Notes: generated by a model not told the origin, from the sequence alone. A stretch of DNA of 64,000 nt from Euphorbia lathyris (GCF_963576675.1 NC_088913.1:80475001-80539000), one strand, 5' to 3'; positions 35,268 through 47,034 are shown, numbered from the stretch's first letter. Numbers and translations are program-made.

Positions 35268-35837
35268 TTAAACGTTATCTAGATTGTAAAGATCCCCAGA
35301 AATAACAGTAAAAATAAAACATAGTTCCTTGAATCGTTTATTTTTTTGATCGAGTGAAGGTGGGATAGTAGGTGGTGAATTAAACTGTCCCAAACAATTA
35401 TTAGCCTGAGCTTCTGCATCACGAGCTGCAGCTTCTACAAATAAATAACGATTTGATTCCATTTCTCTAGCTACAGTGTCACCAAGAACAATTTTGGCCT
35501 TGTTATAATAATCTAAACACTTGGAATATCTTTCTTGCAACACTTTATCAGTAGTTTGATTAACCAAAACATGAATCACACCATAATTCTCTAAACATGT
35601 ATTGTAAGTTTTATTAAAAAATGCTTTCCAAAGACTACTAACACGAGCCTCATCCTCCACGGATCTTGATTCCGGGTTTAGATATTCGAAACAAAAAACA
35701 CCATCCTTGACCTCTGAACAAATCTGTTTCAGATCGGCTTCTGGAACTATATCCTTGTCCCTAAAAGCTGCACAAGTGCTAATCACTAAAACTAACGATG
35801 AAAGTACACTAATCAAACAATATAATGAGAGATTCAT
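35268..35837 (-). CDS. pectinesterase/invertase inhibitor-domain protein
   Basis: A 189-residue secreted protein of PMEI type. These four-helix proteins bind pectinesterases or invertases in the cell wall and block them. Residues 1-24 form a signal peptide (MNLSLYCLISVLSSLVLVIS). The four diagnostic cysteines are C40 and C49 (8 residues between) and C107 and C148 (40 residues between), the usual PMEI spacing. SKCLDYYNKA is the typical helix after the third. An extra cysteine sits at position 81. I start at the Met at 35837. An upstream in-frame Met at 35936 would put 33 charged residues before the signal peptide and lies upstream of a good TATA box. Single exon, normal family length, no stops. 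It shares the window with an active PME, but whether the two interact is inference. An invertase inhibitor is the alternative. Confidence 0.85.
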   Translation of the reverse strand: MNLSLYCLISVLSSLVLVISTCAAFRDKDIVPEADLKQICSEVKDGVFCFEYLNPESRSVEDEARVSSLWKAFFNKTYNTCLENYGVIHVLVNQTTDKVLQERYSKCLDYYNKAKIVLGDTVAREMESNRYLFVEAAARDAEAQANNCLGQFNSPPTIPPSLDQKNKRFKELCFIFTVISGDLYNLDNV

Positions 35838-35898
35838 TTTCTTTGTTTCCTTTTTACTATATTCAACAGATATCTTATATTCATAGAAGTTTTGTCTC

Positions 35899-35909
35899 CT
35901 TTTATATTT
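35899..35909 (-). promoter_or_regulatory. TATA box of the inhibitor gene
   Basis: On the minus strand TAAATATAAAAGG lies about 65 bases upstream of the chosen start codon. The upstream region to 36336 shows nothing else. Confidence 0.5.
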
Positions 35910-36336
35910 AGTAGATGATCTATTTTTAGAGAACACATGAAAAAAAACTAAATCTGGAATTTTTATGAGAGAAAAAAGAAAAGAAAATAAATTTTATGTA
36001 TTACATATAAAATATTAAAAGGACTTCCACATATAAATGTTGAATAAGTCTTTCGTTTATTTTGGTAACTTTAAACAAATAAAGTTTAAGGTCTCCAAGT
36101 TTTATAATTTTATTAATTAAGGTTTTTATTTTCTACTTGAACTTTTCAAATCACATTAGTTTGCTATAGATAAGTTAAAAAGTTTTTATATAGTAATTTA
36201 CTGTTACTTCAATTTTGTCAATCACACGTAAATTCAAGTATTTTTAATTTTTTTTAATAGAATCTAAACCATGAGATTGAACTTTTTGGTTTCGAGGTGA
36301 AATTTCAACACATGATAAAATGGATATGTATCTATT

Positions 36337-37243
36337 TGATGCCTTTTTGAGTGAATTGGAAGTGAGCGTGCCAGTAATTTTGTGGAAAAATTACAAAAAT
36401 TGGAAATCTGACTTCTAAATCAAAAGATTGTGTGAAAGCTTAAAGGACATAAAAAAGCTTAAAGTTCGTCAATTATATCTATTGATATCAAGATTAATTG
36501 AAAGAAATGATGCGGAATTTGAAATTGAAAATAAAAAGGAAATGCTTGAATAATCGAACTTGAGATTCTAAAATTGAAAGGATTAGAAATATTGAAATTG
36601 AATTGAAAGAAAGTGCAGAATTAAGACAATTGAAAATTAAAGGAAATTGACAACAATTGCTGTAGAGATTTTTCTAAGACTTTTGAGTCATTGTTGAGAT
36701 TTGTTGTGGGTTTTTTGGTTGATTGAGTTGGATCTTTTTTCCTGCTGCCAAAACTTGTATTTATACTAGCAAGGAAGTTCCAATAAGTTCTGTAACTGCT
36801 CTCATCCACTAACTGTTTTTGCTGTTGAATTATATTTTTCTGCTGTAAAATATATGTTGGAAACTTCCCAGCAAGAAAGTTTCACGTTTCAGCAAAAAAG
36901 TTTTGTAATTGTTCAACAAGGAAGTTCCATAACTGCTTTCATCCACTCATCGATGTTTCTACTCCGCTACCTCACTTCGCAACTTTCACGACTTTTGTGC
37001 AACTACATCATTGGTTTAATTGGATAATTACCCAGTTCAGCCAGAATAATTGGTAAATTAACATATCGGTTTAATACTTCTAATTTCTCACAAATTTCAA
37101 TGAAAAATATACAGGAAAAATAATATCAAATCCAAGCCAAATTAAATTGCCTAATTGCCTCCCAACTCCATTAATTTTACCAATTTGAGCCAAATTATGT
37201 AGATTAATTACGAAATTGACCAAAATAAAATATGGGTGAAATA
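36337..37243 (-). repeat. 3' LTR of the non-autonomous element
   Basis: It carries the unfilled site (AAAGGACATAAAAAAGC at about 36443) of the solo LTR found in the other LTR. The upper border is set by the G-rich tract and is approximate. Confidence 0.65.
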
Positions 37244-37834
37244 ATTGCCCCCCATGTGTTTCGTTAATGAAATGAACACATGTTGATCAAATGCAAAAAA
37301 TTAGAAACTTAAGTGGATGATTAGCATTTTTTCTAAAATGGCTCAAACACATACACAACCTTTTCTTTCTTACCTTCTGCTTTTCTTCCACCCAAAGCAA
37401 TCTCCATTAGATCTCATCAATATTTCAATTTCTCTCTCTTTTCTACAACATTTTCTTTTTAAGGAAATAAAAAAAACAAAGAAATAAAAACATAGGGCTA
37501 ATAGAACTAACAGAGGGATATTATTAGCACTTTATTTCTTTCTACTCCAACATGCTTCTAAGTAATCTTCTCAAACAATAAAATATCCATTGGTCATTGT
37601 CTAGTCCACATGGATACAAAATCATAAGCATAAATGAAAATGCAATACCTTAGAACCAAAAATATGCACCTTTGTTCAAATGGTTCAAGAATGCCCCCAA
37701 AATCGATTAAATCCTTACGCTTCTTTTTAATGGGATCTTTCTGCTTCTTTTTAGGGAGATGTTTTGTGGGAAATTTCTGTTCAATTTTTCACACCAATAC
37801 TAATACCCCAAGCCTGCTTTCTCCCACACGGCTT

Positions 37835-38128
37835 CTATCTGCATTGTTTGGCTCTTTCTGGTAAAGGAGTGGGATAGGGTTCTGATGAGGAACTGCTATG
37901 AATTTCTGTAGCCCATTTCCTTTGTTGTGGTGGGTTAAGCACCATCACATTTTCCTTCCTTCTTGCAGGAGAAAGAGCCATGTTTTGCTTAGCTTCAACC
38001 GTCCTAGTTCCCATTGGAGCCTCCGTTATCTGCTTTTGTGCAAAACCATCAATTAGAGGTTTGGTCATGTTTTCCACCGTTTTCTGCAGATTGTGCAAAG
38101 CGGCGACAATATCCAAAGAACTCTCCAT
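37835..38128 (-). CDS. gag-like N-terminal ORF
   Basis: 97 codons starting MESSLDIVAALHNLQKTVEN about 135 bases inside the element, the place where gag starts. The N-terminal amphipathic helix followed by a polar, proline- and serine-rich tail is gag-like. No capsid or zinc-knuckle domain remains. The element-derived role is inferred from position. Confidence 0.5.
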   Translation of the reverse strand: MESSLDIVAALHNLQKTVENMTKPLIDGFAQKQITEAPMGTRTVEAKQNMALSPARRKENVMVLNPPQQRKWATEIHSSSSSEPYPTPLPERAKQCR

Positions 38129-38378
38129 TTAATCAAATCATTGTAATGTATTACCAAGTACAAATTCTGCATCATGAGATACAGTAAAACTATAATTCAC
38201 CATTGAATCTATGTTTGAGTGTTGGCATCATAACTGGGTACCACCGAGCGTGCCATTTTGTTTGACGCCTTTTTTGATTGAATTGGCTGTGAGCGTGCCA
38301 ACAGTTTTGTGGAAAAATTACAAAAATTAGAAATCTGACTTCTAAATCAAAAAATTGTGTGAAAGCTTAAAGGACATA

Positions 38379-39769
38379 TGTTGTCCTAAAATGTGAACAC
38401 AAGCAAGTGCACTAGGTACAAGTAATAAAGTGTAAGTAAATTATCATCTCCACATGGATAGAACAGTTGAATATGATTAATTAAAAGGACGAGCACAATC
38501 AAGTTTAAAGAGTAACTGATCACTTAAATTGAGATGGTGTTTGATTTGACGAAATAAAATAACAAAGCAAGTTGAAAAGAAGTTTGGTTTCAGATTTGGA
38601 AGGAACAGGCATACATCATGCACAAAAATATTAGTGAACGGACACTTCGCTCTTTGTTCATTAAGTAGAAACAACTTTGGCTTAAGGTATCTTTCATGAA
38701 AATCGGTTGAGTCAGGTGTCCCTGTTCCCAACGTTCTTTAAAAACAATTAAAATAAGTCACATTGAGATAAATATATCTCTAAGCTTTAAGAAAGGAATG
38801 CATTTAATTTTGAACAATTAAAACCCTTAACATATAATCAATTATATCTCTGTTTCATAATTATATGTGTTTAGTGAAAGTTCAGTTTCACAACGAGAGG
38901 CTCCTCGTAATTGCTCCACTAAGAAATAGGTTAGCTACTCCTATTTACCGTTAATTACTCACTGAACAGCCAAGCTAAGTATACTTAATGAATTTAGAGG
39001 GAAGTAAACCTGCTCTTTTACCTATTGCTGCACAGATGCATACCTGTTAATTAAATTACTCACTCATAACTTAATGAGGTAAGACAAAAATAATAAGGAA
39101 GAAGAGAACAATTCATTCCAAATACTAAAAACAAAGTTACACACTAGAGATTCAGATGTAAAATCTGAATGCTTCAAAACATAAAAGAAGGCTCTTTAAC
39201 TAGTCTAAAAATCCAGCAGAAATCATTGTTCTAGATACATTAAAATATTCAAGATATGGTTTACCAGACTGTTCTGACAGACAGAAAGCAGCCTGCTGCA
39301 CAGTCAGACAGCCCATGTTGTATTATTTTCTTCCAAAATCATGACTGTTCTGCAACAAATTTAGTTCTTCTTGAGGAAAGGTATTTTTGGAATTCAGGAA
39401 AGATTAATAATTCATATTTTGGGTTCATGCTTCACCTAACCAGTTGTTCTCACTCTTTCTTAGTTGTTCTTCTCCTTTAAGTGCTCATTTCCTCTTGCAC
39501 GTAGCGTGAACTCTTCCAGTGAATAGACAATGACCTTTGAACGAGTAGAATATGTTTTTCTCCAAATTTCACATTGATCCTTGGTTCTCCGTTTTGGTAT
39601 TTTTGCTCCTCCAAAATACCAATTTCACTCTAATTAAGCACAAGTGATCTACAAAGGTCATCTTTCTTCATTCTATAGAAAAATCACTTAAAATTCCTAT
39701 TAATAGCTCAATTATCCAATTCAATCATGAGAATTAAGGGGTGAAAACAAGTATAATATACACATATCA
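38379..39769 (-). mobile_element. solo LTR with TSD and empty site
   Basis: TGTTGTCCTAAAATGTG to CACATATCA, flanked by a perfect 5-base TSD ACATA at 38374-38378 and 39770-39774. The paralogous empty site exists in the partner LTR near 36443. The CAAGTGCACTAGGTACAAGT phrase near its left edge, seen inverted in many gypsy LTRs, suggests minus orientation. Confidence 0.9.
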
Positions 39770-40124
39770 ACATAAAAAAAGCTTAAAGTTCGTCAATTAT
39801 ATCTACGAATATCGAGATTAATTGAAAGAAATGATGCTGAATTTGAAATTGAGAATAAAAAGAAAATGCTTGAATAATAGAAATTGAGGTTTTGAAATTG
39901 AAAGGATTACAGATATTGGAATTGAATTGAAGGAACTTGGAATTGACAATTGAAAGAAAGTGTAGAACTAAGACAATTGAAAATTGAAGGAAATTGATAA
40001 CAATTGTTGTAGAGATTTTTCTAACAGTTTTGAGTCATTATTGAGATTTTTTGTAGGTTTTTTGGTTGATTGAGTTGGATCATTTTTTCTGCTGCCAAAA
40101 CTTGTATTTATAATATAAAAATAG

Positions 40125-40594
40125 GTAGGTAACGGTAACATAACTCTGAGTTAATGTAACTTAGAGTAAAATTCCATAACATAACGTAACATAACTCAGA
40201 GTTAATGTAACGTAACTCAAAGTAACGTAGCATAACTCAAAGTAGCGTAGCACAACGTAACGTAACGTAACATAACGTAACGTAACTAAGACTAACATAG
40301 AGTAATGTCATGTAACTTAGAGGACCGTAAAATAATTTAATCTAACATAACATAAAGTAATGTATTGTAATGTAACGTCACATAACGTAACGCCACATAA
40401 TATACTATTACATAATGTAACATAGCATAATGTAATGAAACTCGGAGTAACAAAACTTAGAGTAACGTAGCGTAATTTAGAGTAACGTAATGTAATGTAA
40501 CGTAGCATAACATAACGTAGCGTATTGTAACGAAACTTAGAGTAACGTAGCATAACTGAGAGTAACGTTGCGTAATTTAAAGTAACATTACGCA
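40125..40594. repeat. TAACG pentamer array 3
   Basis: Decayed, longer-period form with recurrent ACTCAGAGTAACGTAGCATA-like phrases. It replaces the outer end of the 5' LTR on its left and joins dispersed repeat R1 on its right. Confidence 0.9.
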
Positions 40595-41045
40595 AGAGAA
40601 TCAGTTTGAACTGTCTTTGTTAGCTATCAATTTCAAAGTACTTATTTGTCAATTTTTAAACCACTTAATTTGAAAATGGCTAAAAAAGAAATAATTTATT
40701 TTTGTAATTTTTCCTTTATTATAAGTATAAAGTTCTTTTTAAAGAATATTTGAAATATAAAGTTTAATGTATTTTGATGATTGAGAGGAAAAGATATCGA
40801 ATAAGTAAAATTTATATAATAACGAATGTATTCAATAATTAAAACAAATAGTATTGGTTTAAGTATCAAAAAGTAATAGTCCTTGGACTCAGGGAACATT
40901 TGGAGTTCAAAACCGATAAGATGGGTTGGGAAGTGTGGCTCGGTGTGATGAGGAAGTGGTGAATCAAGCTGATTTAAAGGAGCAAACTTGTTTGAGAAAT
41001 GGGTTGGCTGGTGTGGTATTTGATGGAATAAGTCGAAGGACAAGA
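40595..41045. repeat. dispersed repeat R1, copy A
   Basis: It begins ATCAGTTTGAACTGTCTTTG directly after a pentamer array, as do copies B and C. The end GGCTGGTGTGGTATTTGATG is shared with copy C. No coding role. Confidence 0.85.
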
Positions 41046-41139
41046 GATGCTTTTTTTTTTCTAATTGTTTTATTGATGTTTTTTTTTTTTTTGCAATGAT
41101 GCGGTTTGGAGTTCAAAGTTTGGAGCTGCTAACTTTAAT

Positions 41140-41541
41140 TTATAGCATGATGAATCTGCTTCTAATTTTTGGAATGGTGCTAATGTTTTTTGTCCTCCAT
41201 TTGGTGCTGCTAACTGCCTTCCAAAAATTGTTGATGCTGCTCCAAAATTGCCATGTGAAGCTGATGTTTTAAGTTATCAAAATAGAATTGTTGCTGCTAT
41301 GGTTAATTTGAATGAGTCTTCACAGATCGCGGATGTTTCTAAATATTATTTTTGGTTGCCTCCTCCAATTAACATTTATAAATTAAGCTGTGATGCTTCA
41401 TTCACGGTTAAATCATTTGAAGGCTCTTTTGGGATCGTTGTTAGAGATTTTAATGGTTTAGTCTCAATTTCCGGTGGCGGGCCAATTGGAAAAGTTATGT
41501 CAGTTTTACATGCTGAGCTATTAGCGATTTTAAATTCATTG
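41140..41541 (+). pseudogene. LINE RNase H fragment cut by pentamer array
   Basis: A frame reading FWNGANVFCPPFGAANC leads into an RVT_3-type RNase H: INIYKLSCDASFTVKSF (first Asp), GIVVRDFNG and SVLHAELLAILNSL (Glu). It stops being homologous exactly where TAACG array 4 starts. The second half of the domain, with the remaining acidic residues, is missing. Confidence 0.85.
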
Positions 41542-41744
41542 TGTAACGTAACATAACGTAACGTAACGTAACGTAATGTAACATAACGTAAAGTAAGTTA
41601 GAGTAACGTTACGTAATGTAACATAACGTAAAGTAAGTTAGAGTAATGTAACGTAATGTAATGTAACGTAAATCATAATGTACCATAACTTAGTACAACG
41701 TAACTTAGGATAATGTAAAGTAAATTAGCATAATGTTACGTAAC
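41542..41744. repeat. TAACG pentamer array 4
   Basis: About 200 bases, moderately decayed, with an internal duplication of GTAAAGTAAGTTAGAGTAA. It lies between the broken RNase H and R1 copy B. Confidence 0.93.
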
Positions 41745-42022
41745 AGATCAGTTTGAACTATCTTTGTACGCAGATCAATTTCAAAGCACTTGTATGTCAA
41801 TTTTTAAACCACCTAATTTGAAAATGGCTAAAAAAAAATTATTTTTATAATTTTCCATTTATTATAAGTATAAAGTTTTGTTTAAAAAATATTTGAATTA
41901 TAAAGTTTAATATATATATTTTTTTATGGAGTTTAATAATTTTGTTGATTGAGAGGAAAAGGTATTGAAAAAGTAAAAGTTATATAATTATCGAAATGTA
42001 TTTAATAATTAAAATAAATAAT
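41745..42022. repeat. dispersed repeat R1, copy B
   Basis: Same start as copies A and C (GATCAGTTTGAACTATC). It is interrupted by the LINE-bearing insertion. Sequence resembling its continuation (ATCAAAAAGTA) resumes at about 46505. Confidence 0.8.
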
Positions 42023-42079
42023 GATTCTTGTTTTTAATGATTAATATCTAGACTATTAAATTATAATTAATAATTAATG

Positions 42080-44713
42080 AAGATGCCCTAGCCGCCGGTG
42101 AACCCTTGCCGCCTCTGTTCTGTAATTACGAATGGGGATGTCTACGCCGGTAAACCTTGATGATCACGTCGGCATTAGAGTTCTTTTCAATCCAAAGCTC
42201 CACTTCGATACATCTTCGGTGGATAAATCGGTGCCTCAAGCTCCCAGCTTCACCTCTGTCCTGAAACGGAACATTCCGACGACTCCTGCATCATCGGCAA
42301 CAATATCGGAATTCGGAGGAGTCCGATCGGTCAAAATAACACAAGCGGCATATGACAGTTGAGTGGCGCTATGCGAGCACTCCTTGATTGGCAGATTAAT
42401 TCTCTCCAAAGGCGATTCGCCCAGGAAGGTCTCGGATTTGAAGGCTGTTTTATCAGCAGAATGGGGACTGAAGTGTGCGTGGAAGCTGATTTCAATCGGA
42501 AGAGGATTCTATCAGGTCTTTCTGCAATCCAGAGAGGCAAAGGAACTCGCTCTTAGCAAAGGAATCTTGAATTTAAAGCCTGGAACTTTCCGTTTGCAAC
42601 CATGGAAAGCGGATTTTGATCCGTCGGCGGAAAAATCTACACATGCTCAGGTATGGGTACGTTTATATGCTTTACCATGGGAATATTGGGATGTGCAGAT
42701 ATTGTCTGATATAGCTAAGGGTCTTGATGGTCTGATAAGATTCGATAAGGCTACGCTAGAAGGGGAATTTGGGCACTTTGCTAGGCTATTAATTGATATT
42801 GAACTGGCTGAGGAACTTCCTTCTAAGCTGGGTATTGAAAGAGAAGGAAAGAAATTCTGGATTGATATTGTCTATGAGAAATTGCCGAATTTCTGCAAGG
42901 TATGCTCCAATATTGGGCATTTGGCCTATGAATGCAGACGGAACATGAAGCCGACTCACCCGAAACCGAAACACAAGGACAACACAGAGAATCTAGAGGC
43001 TAAACCAACACAGGCCCTTGTCACAGTTGCAAAAATTACAAACAATCTGATACAGGATCTTAGCGCACAGCCTGAGATAATTCCATCTGAGCCAGAGGGT
43101 TCATCTGAAGAGGAAGAAGGGATTGCAGATGACACAGGGGAAAGGCCACTATCTCCGGGGAACTCGAATATCAAGACCACTGAGCAGGAGGCCCCAACCC
43201 CCGTGCACAGCTGGGCAGATGAAGTTGATGAAGAAAGTAAATAGGAAACAGTGGGCAAAAAGGTTAAAATGCCATCGGGACAGCAAACTCATGTAAAGCG
43301 GGTTGGAAGGCCACCGAATCGTTTTAAATGAATATCCTCTTTTGGAACTGCAGGGGTATCCTTAATATGGATACTAAACGTTATTCCAGTAATTTATGCT
43401 TTGTACATAAACCGGATATTGTTTGTTTGGTTGAACTAATGGGTAACTTTGTTGACAGTGATCAAAGTTTCTGGAATAGGTTGGGTTTATCGTTTGTGGC
43501 CTGCAATCAGCGAGAGAGGGAAACCATGTTGATACTGAAATCAGTACGGGTTAACTATCAAGTGGTCGTCACAGAGAGGCATGATCAATGTGTTTTATTG
43601 AATTGCATCATACAAGGCATCAATCATAATCTATGTTTTTTCTATGGTAGTAACTAGGCCAATAGAAGGAGGCTATTGTTTGATAAGATCCAGGATTTGC
43701 AATCGACACACCCGGGACTGTGGATGGCAATTGGAGACTTCAATGTAGTACTGGGAGCTCATGAGAAATCTGGACGAGCTCCGATGGCTAGTCCTTGCAG
43801 GGATTTCCGGGAATTCATAGATCAAAGGGATTGGAGAGAGGTTCATACGAATGGCCCTCTCTACACTTGGTCAAACGGTAGAGGGGGTCACGCACGAGTG
43901 GAGTGCAGGCTCGATAGAGCGCTTATATCAGAAGATTTTGCAGACAAGTGGTTGCATCACTGCACTGTTTTAAATAGGCATCAGTCTGATCACAATCCAC
44001 TGCTTTTCAGTTTCTCGCTTGGCAATAGGGGTCCGGCCAGGTTCAGATTTCAGTCCATGTGGATCTACCATCCGAGTCCGCGGGAAGTGATACAGAGCTT
44101 CTGGGATGGTCCTCATCCTAGTTTGGGTCCGATGCATCTTCTAAGTCACAAGCTCCGTGGGCTGCGCATCATTCTGCGAAGGTGGAACAAGGAAGTCTTT
44201 GGCAATTTCGACTGTAATATCAAGGATTGTGAGAAGACTCTGAGAGCAATCCAAGAGGATATCGGCACCAATGGTTTCTCTTCGGAGAAACATGAGAGAG
44301 AGCTGCAGGCTCATGCTCAATTGGATCTCCATCTATTATAGAAGGAAGCCTATCTGAAAGAAAAAAGTAGAATTAACTGGCTGGAGCTAGGGGACAGAAA
44401 TAGTCGCTTCTTCCATAGAATGGCTTCTCAGCGCAAATCGAGTGCAGGCTTACAGGCTGTCCGAATTAATGGAGTCGTGGAAACTGATCCGGCTATAATA
44501 GCCACTCATGCAATGAAACACTTTGCTTCGCTTTTCAAAAACGACAGAACAGAAATTGCGGATTTATCATCAGTGAAGGAACTGATTCCACATTCAGTCT
44601 CCCAGGAAATGAACCAGGAGCTTATTCGGATCCCTTCTGATGAGGAGATCAAGGAAACTGTTATGGGAATGTCTGCGACGAGCGCGCCGGGGCCTGATGG
44701 TTATACTGGTCTG
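42080..44713 (+). mobile_element. LINE, 5' portion (ORF1 and ORF2 N-terminus)
   Basis: 5' UTR, ORF1 and the endonuclease part of ORF2 are present. The reverse transcriptase is cut a few codons after the GPDGYTG motif by an LTR starting TGTTGAAACACC. Missing the 3' end is the opposite of the usual LINE truncation, so a later rearrangement is implied. Confidence 0.85.
42132..43244 (+). pseudogene. LINE ORF1: DUF4283 plus CCHC zinc knuckle
   Basis: One frame of 371 codons with a single TGA at 42360-42362. Residues about 80-230 match the DUF4283 pattern (SLIGRLILSKGD, KPGTFRLQPWKADFDP, QVWVRLYALPWEYW). The knuckle CKVCSNIGHLAYEC (C-x2-C-x4-H-x4-C) follows, then an acidic tail. ORF1 proteins bind the element RNA. 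The stop is at a codon that a CGA to TGA transition would produce. Confidence 0.88.
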
Positions 44714-44719
44714 TGTTGA
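43328..44719 (+). pseudogene. LINE ORF2: endonuclease and start of reverse transcriptase
   Basis: One frame with two TAG stops (43655-43657 and 44339-44341). The AP-type endonuclease motifs are visible: ILFWNCRG at the start, IGDFNVVL, LDRALIS and QSDHNPLLF. The linker WLELGDRNSRFFHRMA and the start of the reverse transcriptase (MSATSAPGPDGYTG) follow. The catalytic palm is lost. Nicking of target DNA is the normal role, but this copy is dead. Confidence 0.88.
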
Positions 44720-45640
44720 AACACCTTTCCACAGGATTTTGATTTGACAAAATTATTTAAGTACAATTAAATATTCTATAACACACTAAGTTTAAATGCT
44801 TTGATTTATTCTTACTAATGTGTGTGTTCAATGTTGAGTTTATAATTGTTATAAGACATAAAGATCATAAGGCCCAAGCCCTATATGAAAGTCAAAGCCC
44901 AAGTCAAACAAGGCCAAGACCACCCAGCCCGCGTATTACAAAATGCTACCGTTGAGTGTTGAAACGCAGCTGAGCAAAGAAGGATCCAGAAGATCCACGT
45001 AGACAACTTCGGTAAGAAGCTGCTGAGCTGTCTCGACAAAACGTACAAGACAGCTGATGAGCACAAGGCAACTTCCAGACAAAGTATTTCCTCTTTCAGT
45101 AAAGAACAGAAGACACAGGAAGCTGTCTGTTTGACATTACCTGAATTGGAGGAACATACTGTCACACTTACCGAAGAACAAAAGATGCTGGAATCTGATT
45201 GGCTAAGAGAACTGTTGAACAGACTAAGTGAAAACGACATGAAGTCGTTTCCCTCCAACGGTTATTTCGAAATTCGAAATAACCAGATGCCCTCACAGCT
45301 CTCTATAAATAGAGCTTTCAGAATCCTCATTCAATACAGAACTTTGAGCAAAAGCCGTTACGCTGACCAAAAGCATACAAAAGTTTTGCATCCAAAAGCA
45401 AAGCAAATCTTACACTACAATTTCATATCTGTGTAAAAGTCTAGAGTGATTGATCTTCAATCATCTAAGGTGTTCTAGCAATTGTTGTTTAGGACAAATC
45501 TTAATCATTTCTAGAATTAGAAAGGAGAAGCTGAGTACTCGATTTTAGTACTTAGTGACTTAGAATAGAAGTGAGTAGAGGTATAGAGGAAGGTACTCTT
45601 GTTATACTCAGCTTCCACTGCCTGAAAGAGATTCACTAGG
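44714..45640 (+). mobile_element. copia-like LTR fragment
   Basis: It begins TGTTGAAACACCTTTCC and has a TATA box in CTCTCTATAAATAGAGC (about 45300-45316) and promoter-proximal GC-richer sequence, the layout of SIRE/Maximus-like copia LTRs. No clear CA end or TSD was found. The open frames on both strands here are incidental. Confidence 0.5.
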
Positions 45641-45644
45641 GCGT

Positions 45645-46500
45645 CTGTAGCTCGCATCAGGGCGCCCGAACAATTGCGAAGAAGGCCCGGCTACAGGGGC
45701 TCTACTGGCATGGCGCCACGCATCCCTGGTTGCGCTGTTTCCTGACTGCCCTCGCAAAGATTACGACAAACGTCGTAAGGGATGATCAGCAAAGCTCCGT
45801 CAACTAATATGACCGGTACCCAGAAAGCGCGACTAGAGGTTTCCCCCCTACTTTTTATAGCACGAGACGGTAGGAAAACACAAAGGGACGGAACTATGGC
45901 AAAATAAACCGCAAAAGAGGTTTCCCCCCTACTTTTTATAGCCAGCCAGAAACGGAGGCACCGGCAACGCACGATGTTCAAGGTGTCTTTTACGGCGCAT
46001 GCATGGGCATTTAATTCAAGGGCAATAAATTATGCACTAAAACCCACAGACACATGCATAGTTTCTGAAAGGTCTCAAATGGACAAATCGGGCACCTTTA
46101 CGTCCAGCTGTCTATCACTTTTTGAAAGGGGAATAAAACCTATTAGACTCATGCCTCCTCGCATGAAATGCTCGGCTAACATCACCGGGGGGGACCACTT
46201 GATTCGGAATATCACCTTGAGGCCCAAGAGGCCCACCAACGTCCGATAAGCTAATGGGCCAGGACGGCAGAGGGCCCCCAGGCCCAAGTCAATCCGATAT
46301 AAATAGGCAATTAAAGGAAGTAGAACGGATCGGGTAACTCATACTCTCACTACTTCATTTACACTAGATTACTAAGCTCTCTAAGAATAACTAACTGCCT
46401 TAATCTTCGGAGTGTTCGCAGGGACCGATCCCCACGCAGAGCCGACCCCCGAAGAAGCAAGACCTCCCCGATGGAGATCCAGATCACTATTCCGCATTCC
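45645..46500 (+). mobile_element. gypsy-like LTR fragment
   Basis: GC-richer than its surroundings. The TTTCCCCCCTACTTTTTATA phrase occurs twice (about 45840 and 45921), a TATA box (GATATAAATAGG) is near 46299, and a late TCTTCGGAGTGTTCGCAGGG motif is typical of plant gypsy LTR ends. The borders are inferred. Confidence 0.5.
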
Positions 46501-46724
46501 CTGATTAATAATTAAAATAAATAATTATTTAAATATCAAAAAGTATAATTAAAACAATTAATTTACTAAGGAACTGATTATCATTTGATAACTAATGTAT
46601 CAATCCAAATGCTAAAACATAACATAAATTAGTTATTGTTTGTGAAAATAAAATAACAAATATAAAAAGGATGAAAATAATATAGGGGAAACATTTATGT
46701 AACATTTTAAGTTGTCTGTCTAAT

Positions 46725-47034
46725 TAGGAATGACAACATACCTATGGGTAATGCCAATTTCAATCTCAAATCCTTACCCTTTTATTTTTTTTTTAATTAT
46801 CTGTACACATCTCATTACTCTAACAGGTATATTTTTTACATCCCATATCCATCCATTTAATTTGCAGGTAATGCCAATTTCAATCGGGGGTATTCTCATA
46901 CACGTCCCATTACTCTAACGAGTAATGGTTTTGATCTCATACCCGTCCTATATCCTTTCATGCATGGTACAGATAGTCTCATTAGAGTCGGATAGTACCG
47001 AATACCCGCAGATACAGTACCCGTTGTCATCCTA
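46725..47034. mobile_element. hAT-type MITE, third family copy
   Basis: TAGGAATGACAAC and GTTGTCATCCTA ends. The 8-base flanks TGTCTAAT and TGCCTAAC match at six positions. It is shorter than the copy at 19833-20381, owing to an internal deletion. Confidence 0.75.

Larger units (their letters stand above)
36337..40124 (-). mobile_element. non-autonomous LTR retroelement, minus orientation
   Basis: The LTR pair on the + strand is 36337-about 37243 (3' LTR) and 38263-40124 (5' LTR, split by a solo LTR and cut off by pentamer array 3). Both start TGA(T/C)GCC on the + strand. On the minus strand the interior begins with AAATGGCACGCTCGGTGG, the motif that commonly follows Ty3/gypsy LTRs. It ends with a G-rich tract (GGGGGGCA, about 37247-37254). 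A TATA box (TATAAATACAAG) lies at about 36760 in the 3' LTR. The interior is only about 1 kb and lacks pol. Confidence 0.75.

Noticed and set aside
40696..41043. 115-codon minus-strand frame
   Set aside because: It lies inside repeat R1; copy C at 53802-53996 keeps only part of it through a deletion, and the composition is not protein-like.
42331..43258. Minus-strand frames of 61-100 codons
   Set aside because: Shadows of LINE ORF1.
44881..45436. Open frames of 125 and 101 codons on both strands
   Set aside because: They lie in an LTR-like region with a TATA box; opposite-strand open frames overlap and neither resembles a protein family.
45691..46287. Open frames of 70-96 codons in the GC-richer segment
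   Set aside because: They fall in a gypsy-like LTR; a repeated phrase creates a repeated peptide, not a gene.
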